Shown here: positions 18,178 to 25,968 of the stretch, one piece after another | How the letters are laid out: every line of letters begins with the position of its first letter | Position numbering within the stretch: position 1 is the stretch's first letter | DNA from: Halothece sp. PCC 7418 | GTDB taxonomy: Bacteria; Cyanobacteriota; Cyanobacteriia; Cyanobacteriales; Rubidibacteraceae | Assembly (NCBI RefSeq): GCF_000317635.1 | Contig: NC_019779.1 | Span: forward strand, 3,038,001 to 3,102,000 | Length of the DNA stretch: 64,000 nt | Reading direction: 5' to 3' | The notes under the pieces: generated by a model | The model's database searches: none | What the model saw: only the letters and a program-made list of their open reading frames with translations | What the model was told of the DNA's origin: nothing | Translations under genes and position numbers: made by a program

Positions 18178-18270
18178 CCTTGTCCTTCGTCCTTTGTCCT
18201 TTGTTATTTAATAACTAATGACTAATGACTAATGACCAATGACAAATAACTAAGAACAAATAACCAATCA
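18178..18270. repeat. Degenerate heptamer repeats before the chemotaxis operon
   Basis: This stretch has TGTCCTT-like heptamers (18178-18205) followed by TGACTAA/TGACCAA units and decayed variants. It is the same class as the repeat at 15979-16094. No gene is visible between the stop at 18170 and the ATG at 18285. Confidence 0.75.
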
Positions 18271-18284
18271 CCAATAGCAATCCC

Positions 18285-19163
18285 ATGTCCCTTGATCCAG
18301 AAATCCGTGACCAAGCCTATCAATTCTTTGTAGCTGAAGCCCCTGAACTCTTACAAACCATAGAATCAGGGATTCTAACCCTCAGAGAAGACTATAACAC
18401 TGCTAAAGTCCATGGCATTATGCGGGCAGCCCATTCGATTAAAGGGGGTGCAGCAGGCGTGGGCTTAGAGGGAATTAAATCGATCGCGCATCGGTTAGAA
18501 GATATCTTCAAAGCCTTATATCATGCAGAAGATAAAATTACCCCTGAATTTGAACGGAAATTATTACACGGCTATGACTGCTTACAACGCCCGCTAACGG
18601 AACAAATTGAAACTGGGAGTTATGACGCAGAAGCAGCCGTTCAAGAAGCAGAAAGTGTCCTCAGAGGGATTGAAGACGAGTTAGGGGAGGCGATGACCCA
18701 AGGCGAAGACTATATCCCCAGTTCCGAAGATTTGGGCGTTGATATGGCTTCTTCCATCTTTGAAGTGGATGTGGAACAAGGGTTAGAACACCTTAGAACT
18801 GTGATTGCTTCCCCTAATCAGTATGAAGTGCTGGGAGAAGTACGGGCGCAAGCGGAAGTCTTTACAGGATTAGCGGAAATCATGGGCTTGGCGGGCTTTG
18901 GTGAAATTGCCAACAGCGCGATCGCTGCACTAGATCGTCATCCAGAAGCCGTCATTGAGATTACAAATTTAATGATTGAAGACTTAGAAGCGGGACGCAA
19001 TGCGTTTTTAAACGGCGATCGCGCAGAAGGAGGGAAACCCTCCGCAGCGTTACTGGCTTATACAGAAACGGAAGAGACAACTATTAATTTAGAAGAAAAT
19101 CTTGGAGATGACACCGACAGCGAAGAAATAACCGTTAACGCTGATGATCTCTTTGGGGGGTGA
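18285..19163 (+). CDS. CheA/PilL-type hybrid kinase, N-terminal part (Hpt), cut by a frameshift
   Basis: The 292-aa frame encodes the phosphotransfer (Hpt) domain of a CheA-like kinase: MRAAHSIKGGAAGVGLEGIK holds the phospho-accepting His (about residue 50). A second helical Hpt-like region (about 160-250) follows, then an acidic linker. It ends at TGA (19161-19163) immediately after six G residues (19155-19160). The next two repeat copies of the same sequence have five G and stay open. With five G here the frame would run on into the kinase domains, giving one protein of about 1050 aa. Truncation, slippage-based switching, a natural split like Synechocystis PilL-N/PilL-C, and sequencing error are all possible. 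Confidence 0.85.
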   Translation: MSLDPEIRDQAYQFFVAEAPELLQTIESGILTLREDYNTAKVHGIMRAAHSIKGGAAGVGLEGIKSIAHRLEDIFKALYHAEDKITPEFERKLLHGYDCLQRPLTEQIETGSYDAEAAVQEAESVLRGIEDELGEAMTQGEDYIPSSEDLGVDMASSIFEVDVEQGLEHLRTVIASPNQYEVLGEVRAQAEVFTGLAEIMGLAGFGEIANSAIAALDRHPEAVIEITNLMIEDLEAGRNAFLNGDRAEGGKPSAALLAYTETEETTINLEENLGDDTDSEEITVNADDLFGG

Positions 19164-19357
19164 GTTAGAAACAGAAGAAGAAACAACGATTCACTTAGAA
19201 GAAACTTCAGAAGATACCGTTAACGCTGATGATCTCTTTGGGGGTGAGTTAGAAACAGAAGAAGAAACAACGATTCACTTAGAAGAAACTTCAGAAGATA
19301 CCGTCAACGCTGATGATCTCTTTGGGGGTGAGTTAGAAACAGAAGAAGAGACAACTC
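19130..19357 (+). repeat. 84-bp tandem repeat in the cheA linker, with a poly-G tract
   Basis: Two full copies (19161-19244 and 19245-19328) are almost identical and are flanked by partial copies on the left (about 19130-19160) and right (19329-19357). Each unit encodes 28 residues of an acidic linker ending VNADDLFGG. The tract at the unit end has six G in the first copy and five in the next two, which causes the frameshift in the kinase gene. Both slippage in the G tract and recombination between copies could change the reading frame. Confidence 0.95.
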
Positions 19358-21438
19358 AAAGCATCCCCACTAATCTAGACGATGCGATTACCGCCATTAA
19401 CGAAAACTTTTCTGATTTACCGCCAGCGCAAAACTTACCCACTCCCCCTATCCCCAAAGCAGAAACAGAAACGACACCCACACCACAACCAGAAACCAAG
19501 AAATCCCCGAAAAAATCCTCTCAACCTTCCATTCGCGTCGATGTGGAACGGTTACAAGCCATGGATAACCAGTTAGGGGAATTAGTTATCCAACGCAATA
19601 GTCTTGCGGTTCAAAACGAACAGCTACAAAGAGAGTTAAGAGAACTCCTCAATCGGTTTTCCCGCTTTCAAAACTTAGTGGGACGCTTACAAGAATTTTC
19701 CGATCAAGAAGTGATTCGAGAAAGCACTCAAAAACAGTCTCGACTCTCTCCGCAAAAGCAACAGACAGATTCGTCTCCCGTCAGTGAACAACCCGAATCG
19801 GTTCTCGATATTGATTTCGATAGCTTGGAATTGGATCAATATGGGGCATTAAACGCGATTTTGCAAGAATTATTAGAAGAAACGGCGCAAATTGAAGAAT
19901 CTGTCGGCGATGTTTCCTTATTTGCCGATCAATCCAACCAAACGCTACAAGGACAGCGTAAAATGTTGGAACAATTGCGAGATGAATTGATTTGGGCGCG
20001 GATGTTGCCTTTGAGTAATATTTTGGATCGATTTCCTCGTATTTTGCGCGATTTTTCCGATCAGTATCAAAAACCCACTCGCTTAAGTTTAGAAGGAACT
20101 GGCGTAAGAGTGGATAAAAGTGTTTTAGAAAAGTTGTATGATCCCCTGACGCATCTGATTCGTAACGCCTTTGATCATGGCATAGAAGCCACCGAAACCA
20201 GAGAACAAAACGGGAAGTCAGAAGAAGGAGAAATTGCGATTCGGGCTTATTATCAGGGAAATCAAACCGTTATTGAAATTAGTGATGATGGCGGTGGGAT
20301 TGATGTGGAGAAGGTGAAAGCGAAAGCCTTACAAACGGGTTTACTCAGTGAAGACCAAGCCGAACGTTTTTCTAAAGAACGATTATATAACTTACTATTT
20401 GAACCTGGGTTTTCTACCGCGAAGGAAGTCACGGAGTTATCAGGGCGCGGAGTTGGTTTAGATGTGGTGCGCGATCAAATTCAAGCCTTAAAAGGAAGCA
20501 TCAGTTTACAGTCAAAATTAGGACAAGGAACAACCTTTATCTTGAGTCTCCCTACCACTCAGTCAATGGCGAAGTTATTGATTGTTTTAGTGGATACCAC
20601 GATTTGGGCGCTACCGTCCGATAATATTGAACAAATTATTGTTCCCATGGCTGAACAAGTGAAAAATACAGGGAATCAACGCTTTCTCTGGTGGGAAGAC
20701 CAAGCAACTCCCATTTATACCCTCAGAGACTTACTCGATTATAATTGTCCGCTTCCTGCTGCCTCTCCCGACTTACAAGCATTGGGCGCAGCAACCCAAG
20801 GACAAAATCGATCGCGCCCCTTATTAATCTTAAAACGGGGAGAACAACGCTATCCCTTAGAATTAGACCGCGTAATTACTGAACAAGAATTAGTGATTAA
20901 ATCTCTTGGCAGCGCGATCGCGCCCCCAGAATACGTTTCAGGCTGCACCATTTTAGGGGATGGCAGAATTGTTCCTGTGATGGATGTTTTCGCCTTATTA
21001 CAATCCGTTCAACAAACGCCCCAAGCATCGGTTGTTACTCCCACTCCCACCCGTTCCCTCAACAGTAAAATCCCAACGATTCTTGTAGTGGATGACTCCG
21101 CAACCCAACGCCAAACCTTAAACTTTTCCTTACAACGCGCTGGCTATCAGGTGTTACAAGCAGGAGACGGGAGAGAAGCCATTTCCATGTTAGAACGTTA
21201 TCCCGACACAAATTTAGTGGTGTGCGATATTGAAATGCCCAATCTTAACGGCTTTGAATTTCTCCGTTACCGTCGTCAAAATAACACTCTCAATCAAATC
21301 CCTGTGGTAATGTTAACGTCTCGCAGTAGCGACAAACATCGGAAACTGTGCACTCATCTCGGGGCAAGTCACTATTTTACAAAACCTTATCTGGAAAAAG
21401 ATTTTCTTGGTACACTAAAAACTATCATCGATCAATAA
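19144..21438 (+). CDS. CheA/PilL-type hybrid histidine kinase, catalytic part
   Basis: This frame carries the rest of the kinase. After two linker repeats and a Pro/Thr-rich stretch come a dimerisation region starting at RVDVERLQAMDNQLGELVIQ (about 130), an HATPase with LIRNAFDHGIEA (N box), DDGGGID and GRGVGLDVV, a CheW-like regulatory domain (about 470-620) and a C-terminal receiver domain with the phospho-Asp in VVCDIEMPN (about 697). The ATG at 19144 overlaps the end of the Hpt frame and has no obvious ribosome-binding site, so it may be only the 3' part of one gene (18285-21438). In an intact CheA the kinase phosphorylates its own Hpt and then response regulators. Confidence 0.85.
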   Translation: MISLGGELETEEETTIHLEETSEDTVNADDLFGGELETEEETTIHLEETSEDTVNADDLFGGELETEEETTQSIPTNLDDAITAINENFSDLPPAQNLPTPPIPKAETETTPTPQPETKKSPKKSSQPSIRVDVERLQAMDNQLGELVIQRNSLAVQNEQLQRELRELLNRFSRFQNLVGRLQEFSDQEVIRESTQKQSRLSPQKQQTDSSPVSEQPESVLDIDFDSLELDQYGALNAILQELLEETAQIEESVGDVSLFADQSNQTLQGQRKMLEQLRDELIWARMLPLSNILDRFPRILRDFSDQYQKPTRLSLEGTGVRVDKSVLEKLYDPLTHLIRNAFDHGIEATETREQNGKSEEGEIAIRAYYQGNQTVIEISDDGGGIDVEKVKAKALQTGLLSEDQAERFSKERLYNLLFEPGFSTAKEVTELSGRGVGLDVVRDQIQALKGSISLQSKLGQGTTFILSLPTTQSMAKLLIVLVDTTIWALPSDNIEQIIVPMAEQVKNTGNQRFLWWEDQATPIYTLRDLLDYNCPLPAASPDLQALGAATQGQNRSRPLLILKRGEQRYPLELDRVITEQELVIKSLGSAIAPPEYVSGCTILGDGRIVPVMDVFALLQSVQQTPQASVVTPTPTRSLNSKIPTILVVDDSATQRQTLNFSLQRAGYQVLQAGDGREAISMLERYPDTNLVVCDIEMPNLNGFEFLRYRRQNNTLNQIPVVMLTSRSSDKHRKLCTHLGASHYFTKPYLEKDFLGTLKTIIDQ

Positions 21439-21444
21439 AAACGA

Positions 21445-21915
21445 ATGAGCCTGAAAACAGCAGAAACCTCTTCTCAGACAACAGTTCGGGTGGTCACTTT
21501 TTCAGTGGGAACTCTAATTCTAGCCGTTCCCATTCAATCAGTTTATCGCGTCCTATCTCAGATTACGATTCATGGTAGTGGAGAAAAAGGGGTCGGGGTC
21601 GCCCATCTCGAAGATTGTGAATTAACTGTCTTTGATTTGGAATATTACCTCTTTATAGACAATATAAAAAATTCTGTAAATCATGTCACCAAAAACCATG
21701 TTATTGTAGTGCAAACTCAACAAGAAGTTGTTGGATTACAGGTAAAAGATGCACCGACTCTTAGAAATCTACCGCGCGATCGTGTTCGAGTTTTACCCGC
21801 CTCCTATCGTCAAGCAGACACCCTGAGTTTCTGTTCTCATGTCGCCGTCTTAGAAGAAACCGAAGCAACACTGACTATTTTTTTATTAGACGTGGAACGC
21901 CTATTTCCTCAATAG
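21445..21915 (+). CDS. CheW-like coupling protein
   Basis: The 156-aa product is a single CheW domain: VRVVTFSVGTLILAVPIQSVYRVL at the N-terminus (shown in outline), a middle with VGVAHLEDCELTVFDLEYYL and a C-terminal VFLLD-like end (TIFLLDVERLF). CheW proteins couple receptors to the CheA kinase. It starts 6 bp after the kinase gene, so it is cotranscribed. It is more diverged than the second CheW at 23747, which suggests a different partner. Confidence 0.8.
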   Translation: MSLKTAETSSQTTVRVVTFSVGTLILAVPIQSVYRVLSQITIHGSGEKGVGVAHLEDCELTVFDLEYYLFIDNIKNSVNHVTKNHVIVVQTQQEVVGLQVKDAPTLRNLPRDRVRVLPASYRQADTLSFCSHVAVLEETEATLTIFLLDVERLFPQ

Positions 21916-22023
21916 TGACCCCATTCTTGCTCGATCTAAACCTGTTACAGGCTGTTACAGTCCTTTCTCAGCCTCAACACAATTAGGTCAAAATTGGATA
22001 TAAATAGTTAAACAATATAAACC

Positions 22024-23274
22024 ATGGCTGATCATTTTTTAAGGGATATTCAAACCTATGATGAAAAACAAGAAACAGGACGTTTAGATATTAAAAATCT
22101 TAATCATCCCCAACAGTCTTGGTCATTATATCTACGGCTAGGTCGCTTATTCTGGCTGGCGGGTGGAAAGCATGAACAGCGAAGAATCTATCGCCAACTT
22201 AAAAACCGTTATCCTCAAAAAATAAATCGTCTCTTAGCCCTGTTTCCAGAAGTGGCTTCCACCTCAGAAGCAACTTACTATAATTTTTTGGCTTATCTTT
22301 TGCAAAAAGAATATTTGACTATGGAGGAATTTGCCCGCATCAAACAAGCCATTAAACTGGAAGTTCTCTTTGATCTCTTGCAAGTTTACCACATCCAAAG
22401 CCAAGCCAGTAGCGATTATGGGATGAGTAGTGGCTTACAGTGGAAATGGTCAGCGAATGCTCGTCCAGAAGGATATATCCCCATTCCCAGTGAAGTAGCT
22501 ACACCAACAGGGATTTTGGTTAAACAAGCCCAGAAAAACTGGCAAAACTGGCGGGAAGCAGGCTTAACCTATTGTTGGCCCAACCAAGCCCCCGTGATGA
22601 CCCAGCCCGAACAAATTCAACAAGCGACCGCCGAAAAAACTTTTCAAAATCTCAAACGTCTCTTGACAGGACAAGACTCATTACGAGATATTGCACTAGC
22701 AACGAAACGAGATATTTTACCTGTGGCGAAAGCACTCTGGGGATATTATAAACAAGGTTGGTTACAATTTCAAGAGATTCCAGATCGGAACTGGAATCAG
22801 TTGACCCAGCCAAATCAATCGCAAAAAACAACGGCAATTGCTAGTTCTGAAAACCGCAAGTTTTTGATTGCTTGTGTTGATGATAGTCCCCAAGTCACCC
22901 AAACTGTGGAACAAATTGTGCGGGAAAATGGATATGATTTTATCGGGATTAATGATCCCTTGCGGGCAAATGCTACCTTGTTAAAAGTCAAACCCGACCT
23001 CATTTTCCTTGATTTGATTATGCCCAATACCAATGGCTATGAAATTTGTACTCAACTCCGCCGAGTGTCGAGCCTGCAAGAAATTCCCATTATTATCTTA
23101 ACGGGACAAGACGGATTGATTGATCGGATGCGAGCCAAAATGGTGGGAGCAACTCAGTATATGAGTAAGCCCGTTTATCGTAGTACAATTTTGGAATCTG
23201 TGCAAAAATACTTGCCGAATTTCACTCGCCAGCAAACTGAAATCAATCCTGATCCGTCATCAGCCCAAGCCTAA
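22024..23274 (+). CDS. PatA-type response regulator (PixG/PilG-like)
   Basis: The 416-aa protein has an N-terminal PATAN-type domain (about 1-110; GRLDIKNLNHPQQSWSLYLR, then LGRLFWLAGGKHEQRR), a helical middle (about 110-270) and a C-terminal CheY-like receiver (about 278-405), with acidic residues in CVDDS, the phospho-Asp in LIFLDLIMPNTNG, and Lys in MSKPVY. PatA-like regulators head many cyanobacterial tax operons (PixG, PilG) and act in phototaxis and pilus control. A following CheY gene is 55 bp away. The order and sequence fit the PilG role of a PilGHIJL module. Confidence 0.88.
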   Translation: MADHFLRDIQTYDEKQETGRLDIKNLNHPQQSWSLYLRLGRLFWLAGGKHEQRRIYRQLKNRYPQKINRLLALFPEVASTSEATYYNFLAYLLQKEYLTMEEFARIKQAIKLEVLFDLLQVYHIQSQASSDYGMSSGLQWKWSANARPEGYIPIPSEVATPTGILVKQAQKNWQNWREAGLTYCWPNQAPVMTQPEQIQQATAEKTFQNLKRLLTGQDSLRDIALATKRDILPVAKALWGYYKQGWLQFQEIPDRNWNQLTQPNQSQKTTAIASSENRKFLIACVDDSPQVTQTVEQIVRENGYDFIGINDPLRANATLLKVKPDLIFLDLIMPNTNGYEICTQLRRVSSLQEIPIIILTGQDGLIDRMRAKMVGATQYMSKPVYRSTILESVQKYLPNFTRQQTEINPDPSSAQA

Positions 23275-23329
23275 TTTCTATTCAGTCTCAAATTGTGTAA
23301 GTATTAAGATCTAAAACCCTCAAAAAACT

Positions 23330-23692
23330 ATGAAAAAAGCACTCATTGTTGAAGATTCCCAAACCGATTTACAAATTTTATCAAGCTGCTTAGGCAATAA
23401 TGGCTTTGATGTGGTGAAAGCGGGCAGTCATGATGAAGCCCTTTCTCAAATTCAACAACAACCCTTTAATCTCATTGTCCTTGATGTGGTCTTACCCGAC
23501 CGCAGCGGATTTGAACTCTGTCGGCAACTCAAACAAGAAGAAGGAACAAGCAACATCCCTGTTGTTATCTGTTCCACTAAAAATAGTGATTTAGATAAAT
23601 TTTGGGGCATGAAACAGGGAGCAGATGCCTATATTACCAAGCCCATTGATTCTGATGAATTAACCCGCACCTTACAACAAGTTGTGAAATAG
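23330..23692 (+). CDS. CheY-like response regulator (PixH/PilH-like)
   Basis: The 120-aa single receiver domain has the acidic pocket in VEDSQTD (about 8-14), phospho-Asp in LIVLDVVLPDRSG (about 50-55) and the conserved Lys in YITKPID (about 105). It has no output domain and would act like CheY/PilH by binding a motor or pilus protein. It lies between the PatA-like and second CheW genes on the same strand. Confidence 0.9.
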   Translation: MKKALIVEDSQTDLQILSSCLGNNGFDVVKAGSHDEALSQIQQQPFNLIVLDVVLPDRSGFELCRQLKQEEGTSNIPVVICSTKNSDLDKFWGMKQGADAYITKPIDSDELTRTLQQVVK

Positions 23693-23746
23693 CCCCTACT
23701 GGTCATTTTTCTTAACCGACTCATCAACGCGATCTCAATTAAACTT

Positions 23747-24289
23747 GTGGTTTCCTCTTCCTCCTCTAACTCCAACTATCTATTTCCGACAACTGACTCA
23801 GAACAAACGAGCACTGAGTCTTTGATTCGGTTTCATCTTGTGCCAGAAACGACCGCCCTTTTGACGATTTCTCAACTCAGTGAAGTGCTGAAAGTGGAGA
23901 CTCGTCAACTAGTTCCTTTACCGAAACTTCCCAGTTGGGTGATGGGACTCTATAACTGGCGTGGAGAAATTCTGTGGGTAGTGGATTTAGGGGGCTTGGT
24001 GGGCTTAACCCCTCTCCCCGAGCAGCCTTTAGCAACGACTCGCTTACCACTCCTCGTTTTAAGAACAAAAGATGAGACGGGAAAGCAAAAAAATCTAGGG
24101 TTAATTGTGGAAAATGTGGAAGGCATTACCCGCATTGACCCGAACTCCATTCAATCTCCTCCTGAATCAACCTTTACCCCTGAACTCTCTCGGGTTTTAC
24201 GTGGTTATTCTCTCACCTCAGACGGAGAAATGTTAATGGTGCTTTCTGCAGAAGCCATTTTTGCTCAAATGCCTAACAGTATTTCTTGA
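23747..24289 (+). CDS. CheW-like coupling protein (PixI/PilI-like)
   Basis: The 180-aa protein starts at GTG (23747); no ATG lies near the N-terminus of the domain. After a Ser-rich tail (about 1-27) comes the CheW core: FHLVPETTALLTISQLSEVL, then LPSWVMGLYNWRGEILWVVDLG (given in outline), the canonical stretch in which CheW touches the receptor and the kinase. It would couple the methyl-accepting protein at 25969 to the CheA/PilL kinase. An IS element now separates it from that receptor gene. Confidence 0.85.
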   Translation: MVSSSSSNSNYLFPTTDSEQTSTESLIRFHLVPETTALLTISQLSEVLKVETRQLVPLPKLPSWVMGLYNWRGEILWVVDLGGLVGLTPLPEQPLATTRLPLLVLRTKDETGKQKNLGLIVENVEGITRIDPNSIQSPPESTFTPELSRVLRGYSLTSDGEMLMVLSAEAIFAQMPNSIS

Positions 24290-24360
24290 TTTCAACATAC
24301 GTGGCAAGGATTCTCCGACTACATCGCGTTAGCGATTAGTCGCGGGACGGGGCGTATAAA

Positions 24361-24381
24361 CGTCTGGGGAAACCCCAGACG
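24361..24381 (+). repeat. Perfect 9-bp hairpin in the left end of the tnpB element
   Basis: CGTCTGGGG (24361-24369) is the exact reverse complement of CCCCAGACG (24373-24381), with a loop of AAA. It is nested inside GGGGC/GCCCC (24349-24353, 24384-24388) and GTGGCAA/TTGCCAC, a branched structure expected of an IS605-type end. Confidence 0.85.
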
Positions 24382-24452
24382 ACAGCCCCTCAGGAATTGC
24401 CACATCTTCACTAAGCTGTTACAATGATAGTATATCGTGAAATTGACTACCA

Positions 24453-25771
24453 ATGAAACAAGTCATCACTGCCAAGTTAAAGTTAAACCTCTCGACCGAG
24501 CAGAAAACGCTTTTGCGAGAGGTTTCTTTAGCTTATCGTGATGCTCTTAATTATGTTTCACAGGTTGCTTTCGACAATAATCGAACCAGCAGTGCCAACA
24601 AACTCCAGAAGCTAGCTTACTACGACATTCGAGGTGAATACAATTTACCATCTCAGATGGCTTGTAATGTTTGTAGGCAGGTTGGTGCAACTTATCGAAG
24701 TCTATGGACTAAGGTTAAACAAAGTAGCCAACATCGTAAACAAGGAAAAACCAAAAAAGGTACAAGGGCTTAGATAAACCACCGCACTTTGTTTCTAGAA
24801 CCTGTAACCTTAACTATGGTAGGGACTTCTCTTTCGTTAAAGAAGGAATTAGTCTCATTACCTTACAAGGTCGAATCAAAGTTTCTTATTCTGGCTATCA
24901 AAAACACTTAGACTTGATTAAGTCTGGAGAGGCTAAAGCCAAAGGAGCAAAGATTTACTATACTCCTTCTAACAAGACTTATTACTTATTAGTCAGCTTA
25001 GAAATAGAGAAACCTGATATCGAACCCGCAAATATTAAACGAGTTAGCGGAGTTGATGTTGGTCAACGATATCTAGCTGTAGAAACCGATACCAAGAATC
25101 AAGTTAGTTTCTACAACGGAAAATCTACTATTCATAAAGCAGAGCACTATCAAAGGAGAAGAAAGTCGTTACAGCGCAAAGGCACTCGATCAGCTAAGAG
25201 ACGATTAAAGTCTCTATCTGGACGAGAGAGACGGTTTCGCGCTGATATTAACCACCAAGTTTCTAAGCAAGTTGCTAAATCTAATTCCTTAATTGGATTA
25301 GAAGATTTAACCAACATCAGGGAAAGGACTAACCCTCGTCGTAAGGGGAAAGAGGCATCTAAAAAACAGAAAAAGGCTAACCGTAAACGAACCAGTTGGT
25401 CTTTTGCTGAACTCCAAAGTTTCATTGACTATAAAGCAGTATTGAATGATTCTTTGGCGATTAAAGTCGATGCTGATTATACTTCCCAAAGCTGTCCTCA
25501 TTGCGGGCATACTTCTAAAAAGAATCGACCTAACAAGGGGTTAACTTTTCACTGTGAAAATTGTGGGTTTGATCTTCATGCCGACTTGGTGGGGGCTAGG
25601 AATATTGCATTAAGAACGTTGCTCGTTCGGCAAGACTGGACGAGTACGGGTAGCCTGTCAGCCTGCCCTGATGTTTCGTCCGATGAAGCCAAAGCCATGC
25701 GCCTTTCGAGGTTCATGGAATTGAGGTGGAGGGCAGAAACAAGCCCCAATCACATCGCGTTTAGCGATTGA
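24453..25771 (+). pseudogene. tnpB: tnpB (RNA-guided nuclease of IS200/IS605 type), single-base frameshift
   Basis: The first frame (24453-24773, 106 aa) ends soon after a run of six A (24753-24758). Inserting one A gives AAA AAA AGG TAC AAG GGC and continues through the second frame (start 24914 in a later Met) to 25771, a total of 440 codons including stop, a normal TnpB length. All RuvC acidic positions are present: Asp in SGVDVGQRYLAV, Glu in LIGLEDLTNIRE and Asp in HADLVGARNIALR. The zinc ribbon is also intact (CPHCG and CENCG). The lesion is therefore recent, and a corrected base would restore the gene. Confidence 0.9.
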
Positions 25772-25800
25772 TTGCGGGTAGTTGACATAACAAATATAGC
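25580..25800 (+). ncRNA. Candidate omega-RNA (TnpB guide scaffold) at the right end
   Basis: In IS200/IS605 elements the guide RNA of TnpB overlaps the 3' end of tnpB and runs to the right end. Here the 3' end of the pseudogene holds a GC-rich stretch with CGAGGTTCATGGAATTGAGG and a terminal nested hairpin near 25749-25777, as expected. The boundaries and folding are inferred only; the host gene is frameshifted, so the RNA may no longer have a partner. Confidence 0.4.
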
Positions 25801-25832
25801 ACTTCCCAATCTCATGAGGTACATTCTAAATT

Positions 25833-25915
25833 TTGGTTCTTTGTTCTTCGTTCTTTGTTATTTCTTGGTTGTTAATCAATGAACCACGAACTATGAACCA
25901 TGAACATCCACCGAC
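25833..25915. repeat. Degenerate heptamer repeat upstream of the MCP gene
   Basis: GGTTCTTTGTTCTTCGTTCTTTG and then AACCACGAACTATGAACCATGAAC consist of decayed 7-bp units of the same style as other intergenic repeats of this window. The bases 25772-25968 hold no gene; the MCP start codon is at 25969. Confidence 0.6.
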
Positions 25916-25968
25916 TCGCATTACGTACCTCAACCAACTAGGAAACGCCATAACAAATAACACTCACT

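Larger units (their letters stand above)
24296..25800 (+). mobile_element. IS200/IS605-type element with only tnpB, decayed (between cheW and the MCP gene)
   Basis: The element has a frameshifted tnpB, no tnpA, and structured ends. At the left end are a hairpin ATCGC-GTTA-GCGAT within GACTA/TAGTC (24318-24340), a perfect hairpin CGTCTGGGG-AAA-CCCCAGACG (24361-24381) and an outer pair GTGGCAA/TTGCCAC (24301-24307 and 24397-24403). At the right end a matching hairpin ATCGC-GTTTA-GCGAT is nested in CAATC/GATTG (about 25749-25777). Subterminal hairpins of this kind are the substrate of the Y1 transposase TnpA. The exact borders were not resolved. Confidence 0.75.
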
